This document shows positions 11,850 to 22,965 of a stretch of DNA of 64,000 bases, in pieces. The DNA comes from Burkholderiaceae bacterium (GTDB lineage Bacteria > Pseudomonadota > Gammaproteobacteria > Burkholderiales > Burkholderiaceae_D): positions 1-64,000 of the forward strand of contig JARLJG010000028.1 in the NCBI GenBank assembly GCA_031291325.1. The letters run 5' to 3'. Both the position numbers and the translations under genes were made by a program. The notes beneath the pieces are model-generated. The model was not told the origin of the DNA, did not search any database, and was given only the letters and a program-made list of their open reading frames with translations. Position 1 is the first letter of the stretch. The number at the start of each line of letters is the position of its first letter.

Positions 11850-12215
11850 ATGGCACGTATCGCAGGGGTTAATATCCCCAATCATCAGCACACTGTTATC
11901 GGCCTCACGGCGATTTATGGTGTTGGCCGCCCGCGTGCAGAGAAGATCTGCGTAGCGACGGGTGTTTCGACCACCAAAAAGGTCAAGGATCTGGACGACA
12001 GCGAGTTGGAAAAGCTGCGCGAAGAGATCGGCAAGTTCGTCGTTGAAGGCGATCTGCGTCGCGAAGTGTCGATGAACATCAAGCGTTTGATGGATCTCGG
12101 CTGCTATCGCGGTTTGCGTCATCGCAAGGGCTTGCCGTGCCGTGGACAACGCACACGCACCAACGCACGCACCCGCAAGGGCCCGCGCAAGGCAGCGCAA
12201 TCGTTGAAGAAATAA
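11850..12215 (+). CDS. rpsM: 30S ribosomal protein S13
   Basis: [26 protein letters not shown]. Confidence 0.98.
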   Translation: MARIAGVNIPNHQHTVIGLTAIYGVGRPRAEKICVATGVSTTKKVKDLDDSELEKLREEIGKFVVEGDLRREVSMNIKRLMDLGCYRGLRHRKGLPCRGQRTRTNARTRKGPRKAAQSLKK

Positions 12216-12270
12216 TCCACTGCTGAATTGATAGAAGTTTGATTCGTCGTCGGGATTCAAGGAAATAATC

Positions 12271-12675
12271 ATGGCAAAAGCACCAAATAACGCCGCCGCA
12301 GCACGCGTGCGTAAGAAAGTCAAAAAGAACGTTGCCGAAGGCATCGCGCACATCCACGCGTCCTTCAACAACACCATCATCACCATTACCGATCGTCAGG
12401 GTAACGCGCTGTCTTGGGCGACTTCCGGCGGTGCAGGCTTCAAGGGTTCGCGTAAATCGACCCCGTTTGCGGCCCAGGTCGCAGCTGAAGCTGCAGGCAA
12501 GGTGGCGGTTGAATGCGGTGTGAAGAATCTCGAAGTTCGCATCAAGGGCCCAGGCCCGGGACGTGAGTCGGCGGTTCGCGCGCTCAACAACCTCGGCATC
12601 AAGATTACGCAAATCCAGGACGTGACCCCGGTTCCGCACAACGGCTGCCGTCCTCCGAAGCGTCGTCGCATCTAA
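12271..12675 (+). CDS. rpsK: 30S ribosomal protein S11
   Basis: 134 aa S11. Confidence 0.98.
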   Translation: MAKAPNNAAAARVRKKVKKNVAEGIAHIHASFNNTIITITDRQGNALSWATSGGAGFKGSRKSTPFAAQVAAEAAGKVAVECGVKNLEVRIKGPGPGRESAVRALNNLGIKITQIQDVTPVPHNGCRPPKRRRI

Positions 12676-12713
12676 CCTTTCCGGTTATTTGCTGTTGTAG
12701 TTGCAGTAAATCG

Positions 12714-12743
12714 CCCGCCAACGACCTTGGCGGGTTTTGTTCT
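12714..12743 (+). terminator. Rho-independent terminator-like hairpin between rpsK and rpsD
   Basis: CCCGCCAA-CGACC-TTGGCGGG followed by TTTTGTTCTT. Confidence 0.7.
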
Positions 12744-12843
12744 TAAGACCACCGTTCGATTGCAGGCAGATCGGACTAGCGCCTAGGCATTCGGCTGTTT
12801 TTTGACCGTCTCCATCGGGGCGTCATACTTAAAGGAAATTCTC

Positions 12844-13467
12844 GTGGCACGTTATATTGGACCAAAAGCAAAACTATCCCGCCGTGAAGGCACCGACCTG
12901 TTCCTCAAGAGCGCCCGCCGCTCGCTGGACTCCAAGTGCAAACTGGACTCCAAGCCGGGTCAACATGGCCGCACTTCCGGCGCCCGCACTTCCGACTACG
13001 GCAACCAATTGCGCGAAAAGCAAAAGGTCAAGCGTATGTACGGTATTCTTGAGCGCCAATTCCGCCGCTATTTTGCCGAAGCCGACCGTCGCAAGGGCAA
13101 TACCGGCGAAAATCTGTTGAAGCTGCTCGAATCCCGTCTGGACAACGTCGTCTATCGCATGGGCTTCGGCTCGACGCGCGCTGAAGGCCGTCAGTTGGTC
13201 AGCCACAAGGCATTCACCGTCAACGGCGGCGTGGTCAATATCGCTTCCTACCAAGTCAAGACCGGCGACGTGATCGCCGTGCGTGAAAAGTCGAAGAAGC
13301 AAGTGCGTATCGTCGAAGCGCTGTCGCTGGCTGAACAAATCGGCCTGCCGAGCTGGGTTTCGGTTGACTCGAAGAAGATGGAAGGCACGTTCAAGAGCTT
13401 GCCGGATCGTAGCGAAATCGCTAACGATGTCAACGAATCCTTGATCGTTGAATTGTATTCCCGTTAA
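12844..13467 (+). CDS. rpsD: 30S ribosomal protein S4
   Basis: GTG start, (M)[27 protein letters not shown]. Confidence 0.97.
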   Translation: MARYIGPKAKLSRREGTDLFLKSARRSLDSKCKLDSKPGQHGRTSGARTSDYGNQLREKQKVKRMYGILERQFRRYFAEADRRKGNTGENLLKLLESRLDNVVYRMGFGSTRAEGRQLVSHKAFTVNGGVVNIASYQVKTGDVIAVREKSKKQVRIVEALSLAEQIGLPSWVSVDSKKMEGTFKSLPDRSEIANDVNESLIVELYSR

Positions 13468-13479
13468 TATTTAGTGTCG

Positions 13480-13518
13480 CTAGCGTTATTAACAATTAAT
13501 AACGCTAGTTTGTTATTT
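13480..13518 (+). terminator. Terminator-like hairpin between rpsD and rpoA
   Basis: 12-bp perfect stem CTAGCGTTATTA-ACAAT-TAATAACGCTAG followed by TTTGTTATTT. Confidence 0.65.
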
Positions 13519-13651
13519 GGCTAGTTGTATCGCTCATTAAGATTTAGCCAGGAAGTAATTTAAACCGCGCCTGCATCGAAAGATGCGGGCGTTCCGACAT
13601 GCCATCAGCCTTATCGGTGTAACGAGCCGAGGGTATTGAAAAGGACATTTC

Positions 13652-14629
13652 ATGCAAAGCAGCTTGTTGAAACCCCGTATTATCGAAGTCGAAGCACTGG
13701 GCGCCGGTCACGCCAAAGTCGTGATGGAACCGTTTGAACGCGGTTACGGCCACACCCTGGGCAATGCATTGCGCCGCGTCTTGTTGTCGTCGATGGTCGG
13801 CTATGCGCCGACCGAAGTGACCATCGCCGGTGTCGTTCACGAATATTCGTCGCTCGACGGCGTGCAGGAAGACGTGGTTGACCTGTTGTTGAACCTGAAG
13901 GGCGTCGTCTTCAAGTTGCATAACCGCGACGACGTGACCTTGACCCTGAAGAAGGAAGGCGAAGGCTCGGTCCTCGCTTCCGATATCGATCTGCCGCATG
14001 ACGTCGAGCTGGTCAATCCCGATCACGTAATCGCCCACTTGACCGCTGGCGGCAAGCTGGACATGCAGATCAAGGTCGAAAAAGGCCGTGGCTATGTGCC
14101 GGGCAATGTGCGTCGTCTGTCCGAAGATGCCAACAAGACCATTGGCCGCATCATTCTGGACGCATCGTTTTCGCCGGTGCGTCGCGTATCCTACTTCGTC
14201 GAGTCCGCGCGCGTCGAACAACGCACCGACCTGGACAAGCTGATCATCAATATCGAAACCAACGGCGTGATTTCGCCGGAAGAAGCGATCCGTCAATCGG
14301 CGCGCGTCCTGGTCGATCAATTGAATGTGTTTGCCGCGCTGGAAGGCACGGAAGCGACTGCAGAAACGCCATCGCGCGCACCGTCGGTCGATCCTATCCT
14401 GTTGCGTCCGGTCGACGACCTGGAACTGACCGTGCGTTCGGCCAACTGCCTGAAGGCCGAAAACATCTACTACATCGGCGACTTGATCCAACGCAGCGAA
14501 AACGAATTGCTGAAGACGCCGAACCTGGGCCGCAAGTCCTTGAATGAAATCAAGGAAGTGTTGGCATCGCGCGGTTTGACGCTCGGCATGAAGCTGGAAA
14601 ACTGGCCGCCTGCCGGACTTGAAAAATAA
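13652..14629 (+). CDS. rpoA: DNA-directed RNA polymerase subunit alpha
   Basis: 325 aa RpoA. Confidence 0.98.
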   Translation: MQSSLLKPRIIEVEALGAGHAKVVMEPFERGYGHTLGNALRRVLLSSMVGYAPTEVTIAGVVHEYSSLDGVQEDVVDLLLNLKGVVFKLHNRDDVTLTLKKEGEGSVLASDIDLPHDVELVNPDHVIAHLTAGGKLDMQIKVEKGRGYVPGNVRRLSEDANKTIGRIILDASFSPVRRVSYFVESARVEQRTDLDKLIINIETNGVISPEEAIRQSARVLVDQLNVFAALEGTEATAETPSRAPSVDPILLRPVDDLELTVRSANCLKAENIYYIGDLIQRSENELLKTPNLGRKSLNEIKEVLASRGLTLGMKLENWPPAGLEK

Positions 14630-14637
14630 TTGAACCG

Positions 14638-14676
14638 GGACTGGAGAATTGCTGTATCCTCCAGTCCTTCGTTTTT
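14638..14676 (+). terminator. Terminator-like hairpin between rpoA and rplQ
   Basis: GGACTGGAG-N12-CTCCAGTCC followed by TTCGTTTTT. Confidence 0.7.
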
Positions 14677-14785
14677 GCACGTGTATTATCCATAACGCCT
14701 TATTAATTTAGTACCGGTCCGCGATGCACGCGAAGTGCAATCGATAGAAGAACTGGGCACAAACTGAAAACCGAAAGGAATTACC

Positions 14786-15181
14786 ATGCGTCACCGTCAC
14801 GGCCTCCGTAAATTAAATCGTACTTCGTCCCATCGTCTGGCAATGCTGCGCAACATGACCGTCTCGTTGCTGCGCCACGAAGCCATCAAGACCACCTTGC
14901 CGAAAGCCAAGGAATTGCGCCGCGTCGTCGAGCCTATCCTGACTCTGGGCAAAACCGACAGCCTGGCCAACAAGCGCCTCGCGTTCAACCGTCTGCGCGA
15001 CCGCGAAATCGTCGTCAAGCTGTTCGCCGAACTCGGCCCGCGTTACGCCAACCGCAACGGCGGCTACCTGCGCATCTTGAAGATGGGTTTCCGCGTTGGC
15101 GACAATGCACCGATGGCCTTCATCGAATTGCTCGACCGCCCGGAAATCACCGAAGCAGTCGAAGTCGACAGCGCCGAATAA
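14786..15181 (+). CDS. rplQ: 50S ribosomal protein L17
   Basis: [24 protein letters not shown]. Confidence 0.98.
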   Translation: MRHRHGLRKLNRTSSHRLAMLRNMTVSLLRHEAIKTTLPKAKELRRVVEPILTLGKTDSLANKRLAFNRLRDREIVVKLFAELGPRYANRNGGYLRILKMGFRVGDNAPMAFIELLDRPEITEAVEVDSAE

Positions 15182-15210
15182 CAGCGTAAAGTTCGCGTTG
15201 AAAAGCTAGA

Positions 15211-15236
15211 AAAAAGCCAGGCATTGCCTGGCTTTT
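15211..15236 (+). terminator. Rho-independent terminator after rplQ
   Basis: AAAAAGCCAGGCATTGCCTGGCTTTT. Confidence 0.85.
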
Positions 15237-15272
15237 GCATTGTGCGCCGAGGAAAAGAGCAAAGAGGCAAGC

Positions 15273-15605
15273 ATGGAACAGGCATTGTTGGTGATGACGA
15301 ATGTGCCGGATATGGCTTGCGCTGAACTAATTGCCCGCTATTTGCTCCAAAACAAGTTGGCCGCCTGCGTAAATTGCCTGCCTGGTGTAAAGTCTTTATA
15401 TCGGTGGCAAGGTGCAATCGAAGAGGCTTCCGAAGTCAGCTTGTCGATCAAGACCAGCGCGCATCGCTACCCCGAACTGGAGGCGGCGATCAAGTCTCTG
15501 CATCCGTACCAGGTGCCGGAAATTATCGCCTTTCCGGTCGCCGATGGATGGCAGCCTTACCTGCGCTGGATAGCTGAAGAAACAAAAAAGGATAGGCATG
15601 TTTAA
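15273..15605 (+). CDS. cutA: Divalent cation tolerance protein CutA
   Basis: MEQALLVMTNVPDMACAELIARYLLQNKLAACVNCLPGVKSLYRWQG. Confidence 0.93.
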   Translation: MEQALLVMTNVPDMACAELIARYLLQNKLAACVNCLPGVKSLYRWQGAIEEASEVSLSIKTSAHRYPELEAAIKSLHPYQVPEIIAFPVADGWQPYLRWIAEETKKDRHV

Positions 15606-17577
15606 CTCGTTTGTGCAATTCGTCGCCAGGTATCGCGTCGGCCAGGTGTCGCTCCAGATCAAGGCCGCGTTGCTCTTCATTACATTGCTGGTGGCAATGC
15701 CGTGGGCGCACGCGGACGACTTCCTCGATCCCGAAGCTGCCTTCAAATTCTCGGCGAAGATGCTCGATGCCAAAACCGCCGAAGTGACCTACTCGATTGC
15801 CGACGGCTACTACATGTACCGCGAGCATTTCAAATTCCGCGTCGAAGCGGCGAAGCTCGGCACGCCCGTCTATCCTGCCGGCGTCGTCCATTTTGACGAG
15901 ACTTTTCAAAAGAATGTCGAAACCTATCGCCGTACCGTGAGCGTGCGCCTGCCAGTCGACGCCGCCGGCGCCTTTACGCTCTATTCGACCGGGCAGGGCT
16001 GCGCCGACAAGGGCTTGTGCTATCCGCCGCAGGAATCGAAAATCAAATTGACGCCGCCGGCGAGTGGCGCGGCGGCAGGTTCGACCGATACGCAAAAGAC
16101 CAGCGGCGGCGGCGCAAAGCAGGCCGAAGCTGGAGCAGCCCCTGCGGTGTCGGTCGCGCCCTCCGGCGCATCGATTGTGACCGTGCCGCCGGTGAACACC
16201 GCAGAAATCCGGGCGCTGCCGGCGGCGGTTGCGCCAGTGCCGGTAGCGGCGGCGGCTCCGCAATCGGACACGGGCGTATTTGAATCCGCGATCAAGGGCG
16301 GCAACCTGCTGGTCATCTTGCCCTTGTTTTTCCTCGGCGGCCTGGCGTTGTCGCTGACGCCGTGCGTCTTGCCGATGGTGCCGATCCTGTCTTCGATCAT
16401 CGTCGGCGAAGGCGCCACCGTCACGCGCACGCGTGGATTCACGCTGTCCGTCACCTATTCGCTGGGCATGGCAATCGTCTATACCGCGCTGGGCATTACC
16501 GCCGGCTGGATCGGCGAGGGGCTGGCCGCGAGCTTCCAGAACCCGTGGGTGCTGGGTGCGTTCGGCGCATTGATTGCGATCCTGGCCTTGTCGATGTTCG
16601 ATGTCTATCAATTGCAAATGCCGCCGGCAATCCAGCAGCGCTTGATGAAGGCCTCCGATAAGCAGGCAGCGGGAAAACTGGCCGGCGTCTTCGTCATGGG
16701 CGCGTTGTCCGGCCTGATTATCGGCCCCTGCGTCGCCGCGCCTTTGATCGGCGTCTTGGTTTTTATCAGCCAAACCCATAACGCCGCGCTGGGCGGCAGC
16801 GCCTTGTTCGCCACCGCAGTCGGCATGAGCATGCCGCTGTTGCTGGTTGGCGTGTCGGCTGGTTGGCTGTTGCCGCGCGCCGGCGTCTGGATGGAGGCAA
16901 TCAAACGCTTCTTCGGCGTGCTGCTGCTGGGCGTCGCCTTGTGGATGGTATCGCCGGTGATTCCGGTGACTATGCAAATGTTCGGCTGGGCCGCCATCGG
17001 CGTGTGTTACGGCGCGTATTTGCTGTTCTCCAAGCGCTGGGGCGCGCTGTCGAAGGGGTTTGGCGTTGCCTTCGCGCTGTTTGGCGCGGTGCAGTTGGTC
17101 GGCGCGACGACCGGCGCGCAAGGCGTGTTGTCGCCGTTGGCCGGCCTGACCGGCAAAGCAGAGAGCAAGACCGCTTTCGTGCGCGTCAAATCGGTGGCGG
17201 AACTGGATGCCGCGCTGGCCAAGGCGCCGGGCAAGACGGCGATGCTCGATTTTTACGCCGACTGGTGCGTATCGTGCAAGGAGATGGAAAAGCAGACCTT
17301 TACAGACCCGCACATCCAGGCGCAATTTTCCAATATCGTGTTGTTGCAAGCGGATGTCACTGCCAATGACGATGAAGACAAGGCGCTGTTGAAGCGCTTC
17401 AACCTGTTTGGGCCGCCCGGCATCATTTTCTTCGACAAGAGCGGACGCGAAATCGAAGGCGGGCGCGTGATCGGCTACCAGGACGCGGACAAATTCGGCT
17501 CGTCGTTGGCGCGTATTGCGACCGCCAGCGACGAGCTGTGTTGCAACGCAAGCACCGACCCGCATAAGGCACTGTAA
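15598..17577 (+). CDS. dsbD: Thiol:disulfide interchange protein DsbD
   Basis: N-terminal DsbD domain, membrane domain with LTPCVLPMVP, C-terminal thioredoxin YADWCVSCK; overlaps cutA by 8 bp. Confidence 0.95.
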   Translation: MFNSFVQFVARYRVGQVSLQIKAALLFITLLVAMPWAHADDFLDPEAAFKFSAKMLDAKTAEVTYSIADGYYMYREHFKFRVEAAKLGTPVYPAGVVHFDETFQKNVETYRRTVSVRLPVDAAGAFTLYSTGQGCADKGLCYPPQESKIKLTPPASGAAAGSTDTQKTSGGGAKQAEAGAAPAVSVAPSGASIVTVPPVNTAEIRALPAAVAPVPVAAAAPQSDTGVFESAIKGGNLLVILPLFFLGGLALSLTPCVLPMVPILSSIIVGEGATVTRTRGFTLSVTYSLGMAIVYTALGITAGWIGEGLAASFQNPWVLGAFGALIAILALSMFDVYQLQMPPAIQQRLMKASDKQAAGKLAGVFVMGALSGLIIGPCVAAPLIGVLVFISQTHNAALGGSALFATAVGMSMPLLLVGVSAGWLLPRAGVWMEAIKRFFGVLLLGVALWMVSPVIPVTMQMFGWAAIGVCYGAYLLFSKRWGALSKGFGVAFALFGAVQLVGATTGAQGVLSPLAGLTGKAESKTAFVRVKSVAELDAALAKAPGKTAMLDFYADWCVSCKEMEKQTFTDPHIQAQFSNIVLLQADVTANDDEDKALLKRFNLFGPPGIIFFDKSGREIEGGRVIGYQDADKFGSSLARIATASDELCCNASTDPHKAL

Positions 17578-17587
17578 GCCGTAAAAT

Positions 17588-17620
17588 AAAAAAGCGCCCT
17601 GAGTTCCGGGCGCTTTTTTT
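17588..17620. terminator. Bidirectional terminator between convergent dsbD and hemB
   Basis: AAAAAAGCGCCC-TGAGTTCC-GGGCGCTTTTTTT. Confidence 0.9.
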
Positions 17621-17638
17621 CAGGCTAAACCGGATTCT

Positions 17639-18691
<1,053 letters not shown>

Positions 18692-18727
18692 TTAATGAAA
18701 CTTTTTCCTGGCAATCCTATCTGACGT

Positions 18728-18838
18728 ATAGGTGATCACTCACCTCCCGCTTCTCCTCCCTGAGCGGGGCCGTATCGCCCAATGAACGATAAGGCATTCC
18801 TACCCTGGAGATACTCCCCTTTCTCCAGGGTTTTTTTT
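18728..18838 (+). ncRNA. Candidate small RNA in the hemB-engB intergenic region
   Basis: Hairpin AGGTGA-TCAC-TCACCT (18730-18745), CU-rich stretch CTCCCGCTTCTCCTCCCTGAG, GGGC-N6-GCCC, then terminator CCCTGGAGA-N10-TCTCCAGGG-T8 (18803-18838) with no + strand CDS upstream. Confidence 0.5.
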
Positions 18839-18839
18839 C

Positions 18840-18959
18840 GGGCATCTCTCAAAACTGCCAAAAGCACCCAATTTCAAGCCTGCGGTGCTCAATGTACTTG
18901 CGTACATTTCCGCTCCTCGGCTCGAACTTGGGCGCTTTTGACAATTTTTAGAGATGCCC
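18840..18959. repeat. 120-bp symmetrical imperfect palindrome immediately after the engB stop codon
   Basis: 60-bp arms from GGGCATCTCT to AGAGATGCCC align ungapped; centre AATGTAC-TTGC-GTACATT. Confidence 0.88.
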
Positions 18960-18960
18960 T

Positions 18961-19674
18961 TTATCCTTTATCTCTTTCCGTTTCGACCGCTTCGCTGTCG
19001 ACCTGTGCAGGTCGATTCAAACCCAGCAACTCGATAATCTTGTCGTTTGCTTCTTCCAAGCCCGTCCTTTTCAACGCGGAAAACAGTTGTGCGGTAAACG
19101 GGAAGGGCTTGCCCGCTTCGTCCACATAGCTGCTTAACAGCGTCTGCGCTTGCCGCAACGCATTGGTCGAGTCGTTGCGGTTGAGCTTGTCGGCTTTGGT
19201 CAAAATGCAATGTATTGGCTTGCCGGTGGGCGCAAACCAATTCAGCATCTGGATATCCAGGTCGGTAAACGGACGCCGGCAATCGACGATCAAGATCAGC
19301 GCGGCCAATTGCTCGCGGTGCTGCACATAGTCGCCCAGCAACTCTTGCCAATGCAATTTGGCCGTGCCGGACACTTCCGCGTAACCGTAACCCGGCAAGT
19401 CGACCAGTAGCGCGCGGATCTCATCGACCTTGGTTTCATCCTTGCGATGCTGCCCGACATGCGCGCCGCCAATCGAAAAATAATTGATATGCTGGGTGCG
19501 TCCCGGGGTTTTCGAGGCGAATGCCAGCTTTTTCTGGTTGCATAAAATGTTGATGGCGGTCGATTTGCCGGCGTTGGAACGGCCCGCAAACGCAATCTCG
19601 GGAACTTGCGTATTTGGCAAGTCGCGAAGATGATTGACCGTTGTAAAAAAACGGGCTTGCCAAAGTTGTGACAT
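18961..19674 (-). CDS. engB: Ribosome biogenesis GTPase EngB/YsxC
   Basis: [39 protein letters not shown]. Confidence 0.96.
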   Translation of the reverse strand: MSQLWQARFFTTVNHLRDLPNTQVPEIAFAGRSNAGKSTAINILCNQKKLAFASKTPGRTQHINYFSIGGAHVGQHRKDETKVDEIRALLVDLPGYGYAEVSGTAKLHWQELLGDYVQHREQLAALILIVDCRRPFTDLDIQMLNWFAPTGKPIHCILTKADKLNRNDSTNALRQAQTLLSSYVDEAGKPFPFTAQLFSALKRTGLEEANDKIIELLGLNRPAQVDSEAVETERDKG

Positions 19675-19835
19675 AGGGTGTGCGAAAAAGCAGCAAAAGA
19701 GGCAAAAATGCCGGAAAGCTATTGTACAATAAGGGGTTATGTACTGTGCTGCAACAAATGCTATGACGCGCTAATTTGGCGTTCAAATTGCAGTGTAAGT
19801 GCTCAATTCCAATTATTCCGTCTCAGGGTGTGTGA

Positions 19836-20501
19836 ATGAATCGTGCGTTCTTACCAGTTGTGAAGTCTATGTTGGTCGCGATGCTGGCTGCTTCCTCCGT
19901 CGCAATCGTGACAATCGGCACTGCGCAGGCGGCTGCAGCAGGCGATCCTGCCAAGGGCGCAACATTGTACGCTACCGGCGACGCCGCCCGCGCAATTCCG
20001 CCCTGCGTGTCGTGCCACGGCCCGGATGGCAATTCCGTCATTACGCAAAATCCCAAATTGGCCGCCCAACACGCCGCGTATATCGTCAAGCAACTCGCCA
20101 ACTTCAAAAGCGGCGAGCGCAATAACCCGGTCATGGGCATGTTCGCCAAGGCCTTGACCGAGGAAGAAGCGCGCAACGTCGCGGCCTACCTGAGCGCCCA
20201 AAGCCAGGCGCCGGGCGCAGCGAAAAATAAAGATACCCTCGATTTCGGCAAGAAAATTTATCGTGCCGGCATCGCCGAAAAGGGTGTGCCGGCTTGCGCC
20301 GGTTGCCACGGGCCTGCGGGCGCCGGCATCCCCGCCAAATTCGCCCGCATCGGCGGCCAGCATCAGGATTACACGATTGCCCAGTTGACCAACTTCAACA
20401 ATGGCACGCGCAACAACAATCCGATCATGACGACCGTTGCCAAGCGTTTGTCGCCGGAAGAAATCCAGGCTGTTGCCGACTATGTGGCAGGCTTGAAATA
20501 A
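19836..20501 (+). CDS. Diheme cytochrome c4 family protein
   Basis: Signal peptide, two CxxCH motifs (CVSCHGPDGNS, CAGCHGPAGAG), c4-like repeats. Confidence 0.93.
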   Translation: MNRAFLPVVKSMLVAMLAASSVAIVTIGTAQAAAAGDPAKGATLYATGDAARAIPPCVSCHGPDGNSVITQNPKLAAQHAAYIVKQLANFKSGERNNPVMGMFAKALTEEEARNVAAYLSAQSQAPGAAKNKDTLDFGKKIYRAGIAEKGVPACAGCHGPAGAGIPAKFARIGGQHQDYTIAQLTNFNNGTRNNNPIMTTVAKRLSPEEIQAVADYVAGLK

Positions 20502-20533
20502 TAATCGACTGCGGGCGACCGCAACAGGTTTGG

Positions 20534-20560
20534 AAAAGGGCGACTGCGGTCGCCCTTTTT
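20534..20560 (+). terminator. Rho-independent terminator after cytochrome c4 gene
   Basis: GGGCGAC-TGCG-GTCGCCC-TTTTT. Confidence 0.85.
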
Positions 20561-20658
20561 GATTTTTCAGGGCAACAACGGTAATTGCGGAACTGGTGTA
20601 AGGTTGGCGGCGTCTATCTGACTAACTGTCACCTAACTTTTTACCGAATGGAGTTGCC

Positions 20659-21639
20659 ATGTCGACCAAACACCGTCCGCACGGAACCGATGTTCCCTTG
20701 GCATCGGAAATCACGCCACGCGCAGTTTTCGAGGGGCGTCGCAGCTTTATCCGCCAAATGGCGCTTGGGACCATTGCCGGCAGCGCGCTGATCGAGCTGG
20801 CCAGCCGCCAGGCGTTCGCGCAAAGCAGCAGTGCGCAAAAATTGGCGGCCAAGCCCAATCCCGCCTATGTCGTCATGGATAAGCCGACCTCGTACCAGGA
20901 CGTCACCACCTATAACAACTTCTACGAATTCGGCACCGATAAATCCGAGCCGGCGCGCAACGCCCGCACCTTGCAAACGCACCCGTGGCAGGTGTCGATC
21001 GAGGGCGAGGTGAAAAAGCCGCTTGTGCTGGACCTGGACAGCCTGCTGAAACTGGCGCCGCTGGAAGAGCGCATCTACCGGCTGCGCTGCGTGGAAGGCT
21101 GGTCGATGGTGATCCCGTGGATCGGCTACTCGTTGTCGGCCCTGATCAAGAAGGTGGAGCCGACCTCGAACGCCAAATATGTCGAATTCACTTCGCTGGC
21201 CGACAAGAAGCAAATGCCCGGCGTGCGCGATCCGGTGCTGGAATGGCCTTACGTCGAGGGTTTGCGCATCGACGAGGCAAATCATCCGTTGACCCTGTTG
21301 ACGCTGGGCTTGTATGGCGAAGTGCTGCCGAACCAGAACGGCGCCCCGGTGCGGATAGCGGTGCCTTGGAAGTATGGCTTCAAGTCGGCCAAATCGATCG
21401 TCAAGATCCGTTTCACCAGGGATCAGCCGCGCACTGCCTGGAATCTGGCTGCGCCGCAGGAATACGGCTTTTATTCGAACGTCAACCCGGAAGTCGATCA
21501 CCCGCGCTGGTCGCAGGCGAGCGAGCGCAGGATTGGTGAAGATGGATTATTCGCCCGGAAGCGCAAGACCCTGATGTTCAACGGCTATAGCGAAGTAGCG
21601 TCGCTGTATACCGGCATGGACTTGAAAAAATACTTTTAA
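20659..21639 (+). CDS. msrP: Protein-methionine-sulfoxide reductase catalytic subunit MsrP (YedY)
   Basis: Tat signal [11 protein letters not shown]; molybdopterin oxidoreductase [20 protein letters not shown]. Confidence 0.95.
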   Translation: MSTKHRPHGTDVPLASEITPRAVFEGRRSFIRQMALGTIAGSALIELASRQAFAQSSSAQKLAAKPNPAYVVMDKPTSYQDVTTYNNFYEFGTDKSEPARNARTLQTHPWQVSIEGEVKKPLVLDLDSLLKLAPLEERIYRLRCVEGWSMVIPWIGYSLSALIKKVEPTSNAKYVEFTSLADKKQMPGVRDPVLEWPYVEGLRIDEANHPLTLLTLGLYGEVLPNQNGAPVRIAVPWKYGFKSAKSIVKIRFTRDQPRTAWNLAAPQEYGFYSNVNPEVDHPRWSQASERRIGEDGLFARKRKTLMFNGYSEVASLYTGMDLKKYF

Positions 21640-21645
21640 CCGATC

Positions 21646-22287
21646 ATGTTCAATCCAAACCCAAAGCAATTCCGGGCCATCAAAGCGCTGTTATTCGTGC
21701 TGGCGCTGCTGCCCTTGGTCCGCCTGATTGCATTCACGGCGCTGGATCGCCTGGGCGCCAATCCGGTGGAATTCATCACCCGCAATACCGGCGATTGGAC
21801 CTTGTATTTTCTATGCTTCACCTTGAGCGTGACGCCGCTGCGGCGTATCGCTGGTTGGAACTGGCTGTTGAAATTGCGCCGCATGATCGGGCTGTATGCA
21901 TTTTTCTATGCGCTGTTGCATTTCACCACCTTCCTCTGGTTCGACCATTTTTTCGATTTCGGCGAGATGTGGAAAGACGTGCTCAAGCGGCCCTTCATCA
22001 CCGTTGGCTTCATCGCATTTTTATTGCTGATTCCGTTGGCGCTGACCAGCACCAACGGCATGATAAAGCGCCTGGGCGGCAAGCGCTGGCAGTGGTTGCA
22101 TCGCGCGATCTACGTGATCGCGCCGCTGGGAATCCTGCATTTTTGGTGGATGAAGGCGGGCAAGCACGATTTCGCGCAACCGATCGTATTCGGCGCAATC
22201 GTCGCCGTCTTGCTGTTGGCTAGGGTGTATTGGCGTTCCGCCAAAACGGGTAGCCGCGCCGAGGCAGTCAATCCCAAGCCGGTCTAG
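21646..22287 (+). CDS. msrQ: Heme-binding membrane subunit MsrQ (YedZ)
   Basis: Ferric reductase-like TM protein directly downstream of msrP. Confidence 0.94.
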   Translation: MFNPNPKQFRAIKALLFVLALLPLVRLIAFTALDRLGANPVEFITRNTGDWTLYFLCFTLSVTPLRRIAGWNWLLKLRRMIGLYAFFYALLHFTTFLWFDHFFDFGEMWKDVLKRPFITVGFIAFLLLIPLALTSTNGMIKRLGGKRWQWLHRAIYVIAPLGILHFWWMKAGKHDFAQPIVFGAIVAVLLLARVYWRSAKTGSRAEAVNPKPV

Positions 22288-22347
22288 AGGAGCGGAAAAG
22301 AGGGTGTTGGAAATTGCATTCGGTTAACTTTAACCGGATAATAAGCA

Positions 22348-22962
22348 ATGTCCGATTTTCTTCTCACCCCCGGAAAGTTGCCGCACCGTTCGCAGCGCTG
22401 GGCTTTGCGCACGCTGGCCTTGTTTGGCTGGCATGTGCATTTTGCGCCGCTGCCTGGCCCGCGCGGCGTGGTCATCGTCTATCCGCATACGTCGAACTGG
22501 GATTTTCCGATCGGGATACTGGCGAAATCGGCGGTCGGTGTGCCGATCCATTGGCTCGGCAAGGAAGCGCTGTTCAAAGGCTCCTGCGGGCTGCTGCTGG
22601 GCCGCTTGTTCCGCCGCATGGGTGGCGAGCCGATTGAGCGGCGCGCGTCGACTGGCGCTATCGAGCGGCTTGGACAGCATATCCGCGCTGCCGACTGGTA
22701 TTGGCTGGCGTTGGCGCCGGAAGGGACGCGCAACTATCGGCCCTATTGGCGCAGCGGCTTCTATCATATTGCGATGGCGGCCAAGGTGCCGTTGGCGCTG
22801 GCCTACATCGACTATGCGACCCGCACGGTGGGAGTGATCGATTACGTGGACTTGACGGGCGACATAGAACGCGATTTGGAGCGCATACGGGCGGCCTATG
22901 CCGGACGGTGCGGACTGCACCCGGAAATGGCCGCGCCGATCAAGCTGGCACCGCCAAAGTAA
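22348..22962 (+). CDS. 1-acyl-sn-glycerol-3-phosphate acyltransferase-like protein
   Basis: PHTSNWDFPIGI (HX4D-like) and APEGTRNYRPYWRSGFYHIA motifs. Confidence 0.8.
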   Translation: MSDFLLTPGKLPHRSQRWALRTLALFGWHVHFAPLPGPRGVVIVYPHTSNWDFPIGILAKSAVGVPIHWLGKEALFKGSCGLLLGRLFRRMGGEPIERRASTGAIERLGQHIRAADWYWLALAPEGTRNYRPYWRSGFYHIAMAAKVPLALAYIDYATRTVGVIDYVDLTGDIERDLERIRAAYAGRCGLHPEMAAPIKLAPPK

Positions 22963-22965
22963 CTC

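Noticed and set aside
15523-17565. 680-aa minus-strand ORF opposite dsbD
   Set aside because: His/Arg/Gln-rich antisense artefact of the dsbD reading frame.
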